DNA of 49,859 nt from Pontibacillus yanchengensis Y32 (GTDB lineage: Bacteria; Bacillota; Bacilli; Bacillales; BH030062): assembly GCF_000770635.1 (NCBI RefSeq), contig NZ_AVBF01000031.1, positions 1-49,859 of the forward strand, read 5' to 3'. Below the pieces are notes generated by a model. That model saw nothing but the letters and a program-made list of their open reading frames with translations. It ran no database searches and was not told the DNA's origin. Made by a program: the position numbers and the translations under genes. Position 1 is the first letter of the stretch. Every line of letters begins with the position of its first letter. Below, one piece after another: positions 15,008 to 24,659 of this stretch.

Positions 15008-16207
15008 GTGACCATCTTGGTGAAGTATCAAAATAAACCTATCAGTGACCTTCCATATGACTATTTTGTTCTTTTTCGCCGTTATTGTTTAGCAAAGGGA
15101 TATCAATTTATATGGGATGCGAAGGAGCAAACAATACATGTTCATCCTCCTTTACATCAAAAAGTGGTGAATTTTATATATGAGGATGCAGATAATAGTG
15201 ACGGCTTTTTATCTAAAGTAATAGAACAAGTAAAAACGTTCCTTCAAGAAACCAATCTAACATTCTCCCACACTACACCAGACTCCACAGGAATCGATTT
15301 TCATTTCTCCTTTAATCCCATAAGCCCTAATCATTATATGAGTACCCCCAACCTATTTGTGATGCATAATGGATCTGATCAAACGTTAGAGATGGTAAAT
15401 TTATTAAGGAAACAATTCAACCTGTTCCACTTATCACATAGTTTTGTTAAGCAAGGGCCATCCACCTCCTCAACCCCATTGCTTACGTTGCAATGTGAAA
15501 TACCGAAAGATAAATCCAATCAGCATCTGGCATCCTATATTGAGGAATTATCAATCAGTCTTTCTGATGCAATTATTAGCTATTTCTCGAATCAACTAAA
15601 TGTAGACGTTTCCTCCTGTACAAAACAAACACTCACTAGTTTTTTTGAACAGTTCAAGTCACCAGCAAAAAAAGAAAAAAAGAAGCCACAACAAAAAACA
15701 GCCGAAAAACAGAGTTCACAAACTAACTCAATCCAAGAAGAAATAGTACAGTCAGAGGTGTTTTTTGATTATATTTTTTATCCTTCTAAAGAGGATAAAA
15801 AATTAATAATCACAGGAGATTTTCATATCAAGAATACTGGCAATACAACATTAATCCAGCCAATTATTTGCTTGAAAATAGATCCTATTGATCAAGTAAG
15901 TTTAGGTGGGCAGATTCTTCCACCAGGTATGGCAGACACATTCGGGGTTCATTCTGGGGAGAGTTTAAAAGGTTGGAAATATATGTCGGATGATTGGTTT
16001 GATCAAGCTCAAGAAAGAGGAGAATACTGGATTGAACCTATTCAATCTTTAAGTCTTGCTCCCGGTGAAGCTACATCACTATCAAGTTTTCAAGTTACGA
16101 TTACCGAAAATGAAGAACAACATAATCAAGTAACCATTCAAGGTATTGTTTACTTTCGCGAACAGGATCTTTCATTTCCTTCAAATAACAGCATAGTCGT
16201 TTCATGA
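15008..16207 (+). CDS. Unrecognised 399-residue protein
   Basis: It starts at GTG 15008 after TAGGAGGAG. There is no signal peptide or membrane segment. An N-terminal alpha/beta half (about 1-215, with YFVLFRRYCLAKGYQFIWDA and TPNLFVMHNGSDQTLEMVNLL) is joined by a Lys/Gln-rich linker (about 216-245) to a beta-rich C-terminal half (FHIKNTGNTTLIQPIICLKI..LAPGEATSLSSFQVTI), which looks immunoglobulin-like. The first half faintly recalls amidase folds, but no catalytic residues can be assigned. It is divergent from the cysteine-rich gene and 25 bases before the coiled-coil gene, so probably in one operon with the latter. Confidence 0.72.
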   Translation: MTILVKYQNKPISDLPYDYFVLFRRYCLAKGYQFIWDAKEQTIHVHPPLHQKVVNFIYEDADNSDGFLSKVIEQVKTFLQETNLTFSHTTPDSTGIDFHFSFNPISPNHYMSTPNLFVMHNGSDQTLEMVNLLRKQFNLFHLSHSFVKQGPSTSSTPLLTLQCEIPKDKSNQHLASYIEELSISLSDAIISYFSNQLNVDVSSCTKQTLTSFFEQFKSPAKKEKKKPQQKTAEKQSSQTNSIQEEIVQSEVFFDYIFYPSKEDKKLIITGDFHIKNTGNTTLIQPIICLKIDPIDQVSLGGQILPPGMADTFGVHSGESLKGWKYMSDDWFDQAQERGEYWIEPIQSLSLAPGEATSLSSFQVTITENEEQHNQVTIQGIVYFREQDLSFPSNNSIVVS

Positions 16208-16232
16208 TCATAGTATTTAAGGAGGGCTTACC

Positions 16233-17198
16233 ATGGTTCGTAGAAGAACATTTTCGTCTGAAGTTTTTCATGCTAATGAAAATCAAATTCAACAAAAAGT
16301 CATCCACCTTAAATCTGAGCTAGATAAATATAAAGAACTGGTCATGTCATATGAGCAAGAGGGGTATTATGACCAGATTAATCAATTAACTAAAGAGAAT
16401 GAAGAGCTACAAGCTAAACTGCAAGAAGCTCTTGAAAAAGAGCAACATCTTTTGAGTAGTGTGCAAGAGAAATATAATGAAATGCATGCAATACAAGAAG
16501 AACAACAGACTAAAATAGAGAAACAAAATAACCTTATCGATAAACTAGAAGACCAAAACACTACGCTCAAAGAAGAAAGAGAAGAGTTCTATAACCAAAT
16601 CCAACAAACAAGAGAACAAGAAGATTTCTACACTAAACTAGAAGAAAACATTAAACATATAGAAAAAGAGAAAAAAGAGCTCGAAGGTTTCCTTATTCAA
16701 AAAGACACAGAAACAAATCACTTAACTAACCAATTGAAAAAAAATGAGGAATTATACGATTCATTATTATTGGACTTTGCATACCAAGAAAACCAATTTA
16801 GAACATTAAAGAAAAGGTATCATCAAGAACAAGAGGAATGGCAACGTCAATATGGAGATCTCGAGAAAGAAAACAACCATTTAAAGAAAGATATTGCTCA
16901 CTTTGAAGCAAACCAAATCGAATTATATAGAAAGCTGAGTGTATTAAACCAGCAATTACGTGGGGAACATTCAGATGAGGAAATTCCCAAAGAAGTAGAA
17001 TTGGATACTGACTTTCAAACTAAAGGAATACAGCAACTTGAAGATCAAATTTATGAAACGATACAACAAGTGAATGAATTTGGGGATAACCTTTCGAAAA
17101 GCGAATCGATTATTCACTATTTAGAAGAACAAATTGATACCTTTACGAAGGAAGTAGAAACATTAAAAGGGTTAATTGAGGATACTCACGAGAGCTAG
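16233..17198 (+). CDS. Coiled-coil protein of unknown function
   Basis: The protein has 321 residues from ATG 16233 with ribosome binding site AAGGAGGG. A short basic N terminus (MVRRRTFSSEVFHANEN) is followed by almost continuous heptad coiled coil rich in Glu, Lys and Gln to the end, with one interruption around LLLDFAYQENQFRTLKKRYHQ (about 178-198). There is no membrane segment. It is the counterpart of the long coiled-coil protein on the other side of the cysteine-rich gene. The two are similar in composition, but I see no clear sequence homology. Function unknown. Confidence 0.75.
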   Translation: MVRRRTFSSEVFHANENQIQQKVIHLKSELDKYKELVMSYEQEGYYDQINQLTKENEELQAKLQEALEKEQHLLSSVQEKYNEMHAIQEEQQTKIEKQNNLIDKLEDQNTTLKEEREEFYNQIQQTREQEDFYTKLEENIKHIEKEKKELEGFLIQKDTETNHLTNQLKKNEELYDSLLLDFAYQENQFRTLKKRYHQEQEEWQRQYGDLEKENNHLKKDIAHFEANQIELYRKLSVLNQQLRGEHSDEEIPKEVELDTDFQTKGIQQLEDQIYETIQQVNEFGDNLSKSESIIHYLEEQIDTFTKEVETLKGLIEDTHES

Positions 17199-17225
17199 AG
17201 ATCCTACTAATACATTATTAGGATA

Positions 17226-17258
17226 GAAAAAGCTGCCTTGTTTAAGGCAGCTTTTTTT
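17226..17258. terminator. Bidirectional terminator between the coiled-coil gene and rbsB
   Basis: AAAAAGCTGCCTT and AAGGCAGCTTTTT form a perfect stem with T runs on both strands. It serves the converging gene ends at 17198 and 17271. Confidence 0.9.
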
Positions 17259-17270
17259 GACCTATAATCA

Positions 17271-18221
17271 TTACTTCACTAATTTCAACTCAACTGGAAT
17301 AAACTCTTTGACGCTTTCTCCGTTATGCACTTTAACTGCTGTTTGTACAGCTTTTTCGCCGATTAGAGTTGGCTGTTGAGCGATGGTTGCATCCATGCGA
17401 CCTTCGTCAATTGCCTTTCGAGCGTCATCTGTTGCATCGAAACCAACTACAATCGTGTCTTCAGCCATGTTGGCAGATTCTAACGCTTGTACAGCGCCTA
17501 GAGCCATTTCATCGTTATGAGCAAATACAGCGTCAAAATCATCTGTACTCTGAATGATATTCTCCATTACTGTTAAACCTTTGGAACGATCGAAGTCTGC
17601 TGCTTGCTTTGCTGCTACTTCGATTTTGTCGTTTTCATCTACAACGTTGTGGAAGCCTTTCCCGCGTTCACGAGCTGCAGAAGAACCTGGAATACCTTCT
17701 AGCTCTACTACTTTTCCACCATCGCTCAGTTGCTCGACAATGTAATTAGCAGCCATCTCGCCACCTTTTACGTTGTCAGATGCGATGTGAGAAACCACTT
17801 CTCCTCCGTCAGCACTACGGTCAACGGTAATCACCGGAATATCCGCTTCATTCGCTGACTCAATTGCTGTTGCAATTGCTGCAGAGTCTGTTGGGTTTAC
17901 GAGTAATACATCAACATCTTGCGTTATTAAATCTTCAATACCACTAACTTGCTTACCTGGATCGTTTTGCGCATCTACTGTAGTAATTTCTACCCCTTCT
18001 TCTTCCGCTGCTTTTTCAGCACCTTCTTTAAGTGTTACGAAGAATGGGTTGTTTTGTGTGGAAATGGAAAGACCAATCTTCAACGTTCCATCTTCTTTCT
18101 CGGAGTCTCCTCCACTTCCATTCCCTTCATCTGAAGAAGAATTTGGGGCTTCCGTCGAACACCCAGCAATAAATACAAGAGCGATAAGAGCTACACCTAA
18201 GCTTTTCCAAATGTGTTTCAT
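17271..18221 (-). CDS. rbsB: Ribose ABC transporter substrate-binding lipoprotein RbsB
   Basis: The protein has 316 residues. The lipobox FIAGC puts the lipid on C21, and an acidic Ser/Gly linker follows. The mature part is a periplasmic-binding-protein type I fold: IGLSISTQNNPFFVTLKEGAEKAA, VLLVNPTDSAAIATAIESA, VPGSS-like GIPGSSAARERGKGFH, AVFAHNDEMALGAVQAL and VVGFDATDDARKAI, all typical of RbsB. It delivers ribose to RbsAC. It is the last gene of the operon, after a 67-base gap that may hold a stabilising structure. Confidence 0.95.
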   Translation of the reverse strand: MKHIWKSLGVALIALVFIAGCSTEAPNSSSDEGNGSGGDSEKEDGTLKIGLSISTQNNPFFVTLKEGAEKAAEEEGVEITTVDAQNDPGKQVSGIEDLITQDVDVLLVNPTDSAAIATAIESANEADIPVITVDRSADGGEVVSHIASDNVKGGEMAANYIVEQLSDGGKVVELEGIPGSSAARERGKGFHNVVDENDKIEVAAKQAADFDRSKGLTVMENIIQSTDDFDAVFAHNDEMALGAVQALESANMAEDTIVVGFDATDDARKAIDEGRMDATIAQQPTLIGEKAVQTAVKVHNGESVKEFIPVELKLVK

Positions 18222-18288
18222 TATGAAACCCTCCCAAGGTTAGTAAAAATATTTATCTCAACAGTGCTTTTACACTGTTCAGAACGAC

Positions 18289-19227
18289 TTAAGCTGTTTT
18301 CTTTCGATCCATAAGCACGGCTAACAGAATGACAGTACCTTTTACAACTTGTTGGAAGAAGGAAGATACGTCTAACAAGTTCAATCCATTATTTAAAACA
18401 CCTATAATAAGTGCACCTACTAATGTTCCGAATATCCAACCGCGTCCCCCGGATAAGCTTGTACCACCGAGAACAACAGCAGCGATTGCATCCAGTTCAA
18501 ATGCCACTCCTACGTTTGGTTGAGCTGAGTTTAAACGGCTAGTTAAAATAATTCCTGCAAGAGCAGATAATAGACCTGTTAAGGAATAAACCCAAATCTT
18601 CACACGATCTGCTCGAATACCTGAAAGAATAGAAGCTTCCTCGTTCCCTCCAATGGAGTACACTTGGCGACCAAAAACGGTTTTCTTCAATATGAAAAAT
18701 AGAATAGCGAATGCAACAGTCATTAGTACTGCTGGTACTGGAATACCGAATAAATACCCTTGTCCAATCATCTTGAATGACATACTATCGGATAACCCTG
18801 TGATTGGACGACCATCGGTGTAAACAAGCGTCAATCCTCTAAATATAGTCATGGTTGCCAGTGTGGCAATAAAAGGAGCAACTTTTCCTTTCGTAATAAC
18901 AATTCCATTGAATGCGCCCATTGCAGCACCGGCTAGCATTCCCAAAATCACGGCTAACATCGGATCCATGCCACTCGATAACATTCCAGCGGTCAACGCT
19001 CCAGAAAGGGCTAGCGTGGACCCAACCGATAAATCAATTCCACCAGTTAAAATAACAAAGGTCATTCCAAATGCTATCAGTGCATTAATCGACACTTGGC
19101 GTAACACAACTAAGATATTGTCTAGCGTAAGAAAGTTGTCACTCATAAACGTTAGAATGATAACGATTACAAAAAAACCTAGCAATGGACCTAACTTTTG
19201 TAACATTCCCGTCATCGACTTGTTCAT
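18289..19227 (-). CDS. rbsC: Ribose ABC transporter permease RbsC
   Basis: The protein has 312 residues with about 8-10 membrane helices of the BPD_transp_2 permease type. Visible are [24 protein letters not shown] and [33 protein letters not shown], the hallmark segments of RbsC and XylH. It forms the ribose channel with RbsA. Its ATG overlaps the stop of rbsA by four bases, so translation is coupled. Confidence 0.95.
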   Translation of the reverse strand: MNKSMTGMLQKLGPLLGFFVIVIILTFMSDNFLTLDNILVVLRQVSINALIAFGMTFVILTGGIDLSVGSTLALSGALTAGMLSSGMDPMLAVILGMLAGAAMGAFNGIVITKGKVAPFIATLATMTIFRGLTLVYTDGRPITGLSDSMSFKMIGQGYLFGIPVPAVLMTVAFAILFFILKKTVFGRQVYSIGGNEEASILSGIRADRVKIWVYSLTGLLSALAGIILTSRLNSAQPNVGVAFELDAIAAVVLGGTSLSGGRGWIFGTLVGALIIGVLNNGLNLLDVSSFFQQVVKGTVILLAVLMDRKKTA

Positions 19228-20741
19228 CCTCTATTCCCTCCCATTGCCGCTTGTCCAGTAGCAGCTTGCATAATTTTCTCTTGGTCTGCCTCTTCTCGTG
19301 ATAATGTCGTTGCCACTTTACCTTCGTGGATGACTAATATTCGGTCACTCATCCCGAGTACCTCAGGTAACTCAGAGGATACCATGATGATGGAGACTCC
19401 TCGTTCTGTTAGTTCATTCATAATATGATAGATTTCCTTCTTCGCCCCAATATCAACACCACGAGTTGGTTCATCTAATATGAGCACCTTTGGTTCAATC
19501 CCTAGCCATTTACCAATGACGACTTTTTGCTGATTACCACCACTCAAGGATTTCACTTCTTGGTCGGGGCCTGTTGCTTTCACCTGAAGTCGTGACATTA
19601 GGGATTCTACAAGCTCTTGTTCACTTTTGTTTGATAAGACTCCATAGTTCGATAGATTGGAAAGCATTGGCAAGGCCATGTTTTCTCGAATAGATAAATT
19701 GAGTACGAGCCCTTCTGATTTCCGGTCCTCTGTAATAAACCCAATACCTGCTTCAATGGAATCCTTCGGGTGCTTAATCTTAAGATGTTGACCATCTAAG
19801 AACACTTGACCATTAGATGTTTTTCTAGAACCAAACAAAGCTTCCATTATTTCCGTTCTTCCTGCTCCCATCAGACCTGCTACACCAAGAATTTCTCCTT
19901 TTCGGACTGAAAAGGATACGTCTTCAAACCAGCCATCTCTTGATAGAGACTTCACTTCAAGCTTTGTATCTCCTATTTCAGATGTACGGTCAGGGAATCG
20001 TTGACCAAGCTCACGACCCACCATCATTTTTACGATTTCTTCAAAGGATGTTTCGTTGCTGTATTTTGTTCCAATATATTCTCCATCTCGAAGAACGGAG
20101 ATACGATTACATAAGGAAAAAATCTCTTCCATTCTGTGCGAAATATATACAATGCCTACACCCTGGTCTCTTAACTGGCGAATCACCTTAAACAATGCTT
20201 CAATCTCACGGTCTGTTAGAGCAGCTGTAGGTTCATCCATAACCAATACTTCCGCATTCGTTGAAATGGCTCTGGCTATTTCAACCATCTGCTGCTTCCC
20301 CACTGACAACTGTCCGGCTTCTTCATCTGGATCCATATCAATGCCTAGTCGCTGGAGTCTTTCCCTCGTCTTTTGCTGCATTTCCTTTGTTTTTAATACG
20401 CCTGTTTTTCCGTATTTCAGTTCTTTCCCTAAGAACATATTCTGGGCAACAGTCAAATAAGGAATAATATTTAATTCTTGATGAATGACGGCTATGCCAG
20501 CCTTCTCCGCTTCTTTCGGATTTGAAAATGCCACTTCTTTTCCATTAACACTTACCGTTCCTTGATCTCGTTTGTGTATCCCAGTGAGAATTTTCATCAT
20601 CGTTGATTTTCCAGCACCGTTTTCTCCCATAAGAGCGTGGATTTCCCCTGGCTTCACATCAAAGTGGACATCTTTTAACACCTTATTACCAACGAATGAT
20701 TTATGAATATGGTTCATTTCTACAATCGGCTGTACTGTCAT
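19224..20741 (-). CDS. rbsA: Ribose ABC transporter ATP-binding protein RbsA
   Basis: The protein has 505 residues with two ATPase halves. The N-terminal half has Walker [10 protein letters not shown] (about 39-47), signature [14 protein letters not shown] and Walker [12 protein letters not shown]. The C-terminal half has the degenerate Walker [10 protein letters not shown], signature [15 protein letters not shown] and [17 protein letters not shown], as usual in this family. It energises ribose import with RbsC. It lies 30 bases after rbsD and overlaps rbsC. Confidence 0.95.
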   Translation of the reverse strand: MTVQPIVEMNHIHKSFVGNKVLKDVHFDVKPGEIHALMGENGAGKSTMMKILTGIHKRDQGTVSVNGKEVAFSNPKEAEKAGIAVIHQELNIIPYLTVAQNMFLGKELKYGKTGVLKTKEMQQKTRERLQRLGIDMDPDEEAGQLSVGKQQMVEIARAISTNAEVLVMDEPTAALTDREIEALFKVIRQLRDQGVGIVYISHRMEEIFSLCNRISVLRDGEYIGTKYSNETSFEEIVKMMVGRELGQRFPDRTSEIGDTKLEVKSLSRDGWFEDVSFSVRKGEILGVAGLMGAGRTEIMEALFGSRKTSNGQVFLDGQHLKIKHPKDSIEAGIGFITEDRKSEGLVLNLSIRENMALPMLSNLSNYGVLSNKSEQELVESLMSRLQVKATGPDQEVKSLSGGNQQKVVIGKWLGIEPKVLILDEPTRGVDIGAKKEIYHIMNELTERGVSIIMVSSELPEVLGMSDRILVIHEGKVATTLSREEADQEKIMQAATGQAAMGGNRG

Positions 20742-20771
20742 GGTCTCCCCCCTTTAGAACAATGCTGAATA

Positions 20772-21167
20772 CTAAAAGATCACTCCAGAAGTTAGGATTA
20801 CATTGGCAAATGGACTGGCTTCCCCAGTTCGAATCACAACTTTGGCATCGTTCGTTGCTTCTTTTAATACATCATGTGATAGAAAATCCATCGTGTATTG
20901 ATTACAACGCTTGAGAAGATTCTGGTGCAGGGAAGGGTTATGCATTTCCATCTCATAGGCTAACGTCATCTTCTCCACCTCCATATCATCCAGAACAGCT
21001 TCGAGCACTTCTATAAAGCTCGGAGTCCCTTTCGTAATCGATAGATCAATACGAGGCACATGTTCTGGGATTGGTAAACCACAATCTGCAATAACGATGG
21101 TATCGGTATGTCCCAACCTTGCTAGAACGCTAGCAATATCACTGTTAATCATCCCATTCTTCTTCAT
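20772..21167 (-). CDS. rbsD: D-ribose pyranase RbsD
   Basis: The protein has 131 residues. It interconverts the pyranose and furanose forms of ribose so that RbsK can use it. The family pattern is seen: MKKNGMINSDIASVLARLGHTDTIVIADCGLPIP with catalytic H20, a central IDLSITKGTPSF and the C-terminal VVIRTGEASPFANVILTSGVIF. Its start overlaps the rbsK stop by four bases. Confidence 0.95.
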   Translation of the reverse strand: MKKNGMINSDIASVLARLGHTDTIVIADCGLPIPEHVPRIDLSITKGTPSFIEVLEAVLDDMEVEKMTLAYEMEMHNPSLHQNLLKRCNQYTMDFLSHDVLKEATNDAKVVIRTGEASPFANVILTSGVIF

Positions 21168-22054
21168 GTTTGTTCCCCCTGATGTTCCAAAAATACTTGA
21201 ACCTCTGCTTGGGTAGGTAGTCCTGTTTGCGCCCCAGACTTGAGAACGGAGAGCGCAGCTACTGCATTCGCATAGCTAATCGCCTCTTGTTTCGTACAGC
21301 CTTCAGACAATTTGAAAGCCAAAGCTCCATTGAACGCATCCCCTGCCCCCGTTGTATCAACTGGTTCAACGTGATATGCAGGGATGTGTCTTTCCTTACC
21401 ATTTTCATAGAAAAGAACACCTTCGCTACCCTTAGTAATCATAAGCTTGTCTTCTAAGATTGGTTGAGGAGAATGGTTAAGTAGCGTCTTAGCTTCTGAC
21501 TCATTGGGTGTTACGATATCAACCCATTGAAGCAAGGATTTAGGGAGTGCTTGTATAGGAGCTGGGTTCAAGATGACTGTCGCTCCACCTTCTTTTGCTA
21601 GTTTTGCGGCTTTCTCTACTGTCTCGAGCGGAATTTCCAACTGCATTAACACGACATTACTAGAGCGCAGAACCTCTGCACACGATTCAATATAGTCAGG
21701 AGTGACGCTATGATTCGCTCCTGGATTTACAATAATTCGATTATCCCCATCTGATAGAATGATCGTAGCTGTGCCTGACGGAATATCTGTAACCGGTTTC
21801 ACATTTTCTGTGACAACTCCATTTTCACGAAGTGTTTCAGTTAATTCTTGGCCAAAAGCATCACTTCCAACAGCGCCAATCATGTTCGTTTTTGCCCCTA
21901 AGCGGGAGGCAGATACAGCTTGGTTAGCTCCTTTACCACCTGGGTACGTTGCAAAATCATAACCTAACACGGTTTCCCCTTGATTGGGAACTCGTTCTGT
22001 ACTCGTTACTAAATCCATATTAATACTTCCTACCACTGTAAGGCTTGGTGTCAT
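21164..22054 (-). CDS. rbsK: Ribokinase RbsK
   Basis: The protein has 296 residues of the PfkB family. It phosphorylates ribose to ribose 5-phosphate. Motifs are VVGSINMDLVTSTERVPNQGET, GYDFATYPGGKGANQAVSASRLG near the N terminus and the catalytic DTTGAGDAFNGALAF (about 239-253). It begins one base after the rbsR stop. Its ribosome binding site AGGAGGGG lies inside the end of rbsR, which suggests coupling. Confidence 0.95.
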   Translation of the reverse strand: MTPSLTVVGSINMDLVTSTERVPNQGETVLGYDFATYPGGKGANQAVSASRLGAKTNMIGAVGSDAFGQELTETLRENGVVTENVKPVTDIPSGTATIILSDGDNRIIVNPGANHSVTPDYIESCAEVLRSSNVVLMQLEIPLETVEKAAKLAKEGGATVILNPAPIQALPKSLLQWVDIVTPNESEAKTLLNHSPQPILEDKLMITKGSEGVLFYENGKERHIPAYHVEPVDTTGAGDAFNGALAFKLSEGCTKQEAISYANAVAALSVLKSGAQTGLPTQAEVQVFLEHQGEQT

Positions 22055-23044
22055 CTATACCCCTCCTTTTTTAACTGTTTCTCGTTCTATGATTTGAACT
22101 CCAAAGGAATGATTCGAATGTACCGAAGGGATTCCTTCTATATAATTAATTAATAACTCTGCTGCTTTCGAACCTACATCATAAATAGGTTGTCCCATTG
22201 TAGTTAAAGCAGGTGTGGTCGTCTCCCCTAGAGCAATGCCATCAAACCCAATAATTGATAAGTCTTCAGGCACTTTAATTCCGAGAGCCTCCGCTGCTTT
22301 CAAAACACCAACTGCCATTAGATCGTTTCCTACAAATATTCCATCCACATCTGGATGTTGCTCCAATAATTGAGTGGCAGCTTTTTTCGCAGGGTCCAAC
22401 TCATATTTACCATCCACCACTAAACCATCCTCGTACCAATCCTTATCTCTTACCATATCTAAGTAACCTTGCTTTCTAGCATGTGCGTTATCTACATAAT
22501 CTGGTCCTGATATATGAGCGATTTTTTGGCACCCATTTTCTATTAAGTACTGAACAGCCTCTTGAGCCCCTTCATAGTTCTGAACAGAAACCGAAGGCAT
22601 ATGAGGAGAAATGATTCGGTCTAGTGCCACGACCGGTACATTCAGTTCGTGAACCTGTTCCGTCGTGAGCGTACTACTAACGACGATAAATCCATCTATA
22701 TATTTTTGTTTCAATGCAGTTAAATATTGCTGTTCTTTCTCCATTTGATTGTCTGAATTACATAATACAAACGTGTACTCTGTTTCATTCGCCACATCTT
22801 CCACCGCTCTAGCTAATTCCGGGAAGAAGGGGTTGGTAATGTCAGGTAAGATGAGCCCTATCATTTTAGATCGTCGCTTAAATAAACTTCTCGCCACATC
22901 ATTTGGCAAATAGTTGAGTTCTTTGATTGCTTCTGTTACTTTCACCCGAGTATCCTCATTCACATACCCATTGCTATTGAGTACTCTTGAAACAGTAGCA
23001 ACAGAAACACCAGCTTGCTTTGCAACATCACGAATCGTAGCCAT
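22055..23044 (-). CDS. rbsR: Ribose operon repressor RbsR (LacI family)
   Basis: The protein has 329 residues from the third of three consecutive ATG codons (23044), which best fits the AGCAGG ribosome binding site and the family start MATIRDVAKQAGVSVATVSRVLN. The N-terminal LacI helix-turn-helix is followed by a hinge (YLPNDVARSLFKRRS) and a ribose-binding-protein-like effector domain. As first gene of rbsRKDACB it is autoregulated. Two matching operators (23078-23091 and 23182-23195) lie upstream. Confidence 0.93.
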   Translation of the reverse strand: MATIRDVAKQAGVSVATVSRVLNSNGYVNEDTRVKVTEAIKELNYLPNDVARSLFKRRSKMIGLILPDITNPFFPELARAVEDVANETEYTFVLCNSDNQMEKEQQYLTALKQKYIDGFIVVSSTLTTEQVHELNVPVVALDRIISPHMPSVSVQNYEGAQEAVQYLIENGCQKIAHISGPDYVDNAHARKQGYLDMVRDKDWYEDGLVVDGKYELDPAKKAATQLLEQHPDVDGIFVGNDLMAVGVLKAAEALGIKVPEDLSIIGFDGIALGETTTPALTTMGQPIYDVGSKAAELLINYIEGIPSVHSNHSFGVQIIERETVKKGGV

Positions 23045-23077
23045 CATCATACCTGCTTTCTCTTACTGTTTATTGTG

Positions 23078-23216
23078 TGTAACGGGTTACATATTGTATT
23101 AAAAAGAAAAGATTAAGGATTTGCTAGACATGTAAGTGCTAGAAACCTATTTTCTTTTTACTTTAAAATGAAGAGTTACTATGTAACCCGTTACAGCCAT
23201 GGTAAAGCGCTTTCAT
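23078..23216 (-). promoter_or_regulatory. Ribose operon control region: two RbsR operators and a cre-like site
   Basis: TGTAACGGGTTACA (23078-23091) and its reverse complement TGTAACCCGTTACA (23182-23195) are near-palindromic LacI-type operators whose centres are 104 bp apart, close to ten helical turns, which suits looping. On the minus strand TACAAT, ending just before the inner operator, is a likely -10. GGTAAAGCGCTTTCAT (23201-23216) resembles a CcpA cre site in its central 13 bases. Confidence 0.72.
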
Positions 23217-23324
23217 ATACTATGTCAACCTATGCTTACTAATTTATAGAAAATTCTTTAAATAAAACTGAAAACATACGAGAAAAAGGATGTAGAAATT
23301 CTCTTTTCATTCCCAAACATAAGA

Positions 23325-23356
23325 AAACTTACACGCCAAAAAGTACGTGTAAGTTT
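23325..23356 (-). terminator. Terminator after the galactitol operon
   Basis: CTTACACG (23328-23335) and CGTGTAAG (23346-23353) form the stem, followed by TTTT on the minus strand after the stop at 23361. The same stem sequence recurs at 30204-30225. Confidence 0.72.
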
Positions 23357-23360
23357 ATGT

Positions 23361-24407
23361 CTAATGCGGATATAGTAATACTTTAGAGAAAAAGTCTTGA
23401 TTTTCAATAATAGCCTCAAATGTTGAAGGACCTTCTTCTAATGATAAACGATGGGAGATGATTGATTTCGCATCTAATTCCCCAGTGCTCAATTTCGTTA
23501 ATGTTGCAGTCCATTCTTTCCCTGGAAATGGAGCTGATATAGCATTCCAAGCTCCGTAAACTCCTAATTCATTACGTACAATCTTCTCAAAGTAAAACCT
23601 TTCAATCTCTATATCTGCATAAGGAATCCCCATAAAAACAACTTCTCCACCCTTTTTAGCGAGAGAAAAAATATGAGCTGATGTCAGAGGAGTTCCCGCT
23701 GCCTCTATGGCAATATCGACACCTTTGTTATCTGTTACCTCCATAAGTTGCTCATAAATAGAGGACTGAGCAGGGTTCACAAGCACATCCGCACCTACTG
23801 CTTTTGCCAATTCCAGCTTTTGCTCATCGATATCAATGGCATATACAGTATCTGCACCAAATAATTTAGCCCATTGAATCGTTAACAAACCTATATTTCC
23901 ACAGCCTAACACAGCCACAGCGTCACCAGGCTTCATACTTGTTTTATATACACCATGGAGAGCAACAGCTGATGGTTCAACTAGCGCAGCTGAATCAAAA
24001 TCAACGTTATCAGGGATTGGAATTACATTCTCTTCCGGGAGTTTTGTGTAGGACGCAAATGCACCAGGTTGTTTCGCACCCATAACTTCTAATGTTTTAC
24101 ACCTAGCCGGCTCACCGCTTTGACAACTTTCACAAACCCCACAATAAAGGGCTGGACACCCTACTACGTTATCTCCTATGGATACATGTGTGACATCTGA
24201 ACCTATTTCAGCTACAACACCTGAGAATTCATGTCCCCAAATCATCCCAGGTACATATGGACCAAGCTTTTTATACCTGGAGATGTCTGAACCACATATA
24301 CCTGCAGCTTTCACTTCAATGATGACATCATTCGGTTTTATAATGCTCGGAGGAGGAGCCTTTTCAAATCGAAGGTCTCTCTTATCGTATAACTTTAAGG
24401 ATTTCAC
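23361..24407 (-). CDS. gatD: Galactitol-1-phosphate 5-dehydrogenase-like zinc dehydrogenase
   Basis: The protein has 348 residues from GTG 24407, selected because AAAGGAGG lies directly upstream. Medium-chain zinc dehydrogenase: CGSD near the N terminus, GHEFSG, four structural-zinc cysteines (CPALYCGVCESCQSGEPARC) and NAD-binding AVLGCGNIGLLTIQWAK. The C-terminal GAWNAISAPFPGKEWTATLTKL closely follows GatD of enterobacteria, which oxidises galactitol 1-phosphate to tagatose 6-phosphate. Downstream tagatose enzymes are not in the window, so the true polyol could differ. Confidence 0.8.
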   Translation of the reverse strand: MKSLKLYDKRDLRFEKAPPPSIIKPNDVIIEVKAAGICGSDISRYKKLGPYVPGMIWGHEFSGVVAEIGSDVTHVSIGDNVVGCPALYCGVCESCQSGEPARCKTLEVMGAKQPGAFASYTKLPEENVIPIPDNVDFDSAALVEPSAVALHGVYKTSMKPGDAVAVLGCGNIGLLTIQWAKLFGADTVYAIDIDEQKLELAKAVGADVLVNPAQSSIYEQLMEVTDNKGVDIAIEAAGTPLTSAHIFSLAKKGGEVVFMGIPYADIEIERFYFEKIVRNELGVYGAWNAISAPFPGKEWTATLTKLSTGELDAKSIISHRLSLEEGPSTFEAIIENQDFFSKVLLYPH

Positions 24408-24434
24408 ACAGATCCTCCTTTCGAAAGCAATCAT

Positions 24435-24623
24435 TTAAGATTGTTCATTTAGTACTGTTTTCGATTCTGAATTAGTTTGATTATCGCGCTTTATATACAA
24501 CTGAATGAGTGTTGCTCCTACCACAAGAGAATTGATAACCGTTTGATGATCTAAATAGAAAGCACTTATTTTATTACCAATCGGACCTAACATGTAATCA
24601 ACCATCATCTCAATCATGTACAT
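24435..24623 (-). CDS. Small membrane protein in the galactitol operon
   Basis: The protein has 62 residues with one hydrophobic stretch (INSLVVGATLIQLYI, about 30-44) and a polar C-terminal tail. The ribosome binding site AAAGGGG suits either ATG 24623 or the third codon (ATG 24617). It lies between two dehydrogenase genes in the same direction with gaps of about 30 bases, so it is probably a real operon member. I recognise no family. Confidence 0.55.
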   Translation of the reverse strand: MYMIEMMVDYMLGPIGNKISAFYLDHQTVINSLVVGATLIQLYIKRDNQTNSESKTVLNEQS

Positions 24624-24659
24624 GTACCCCTTTCTCGAATGTGTTCCATTTCAACTCAT

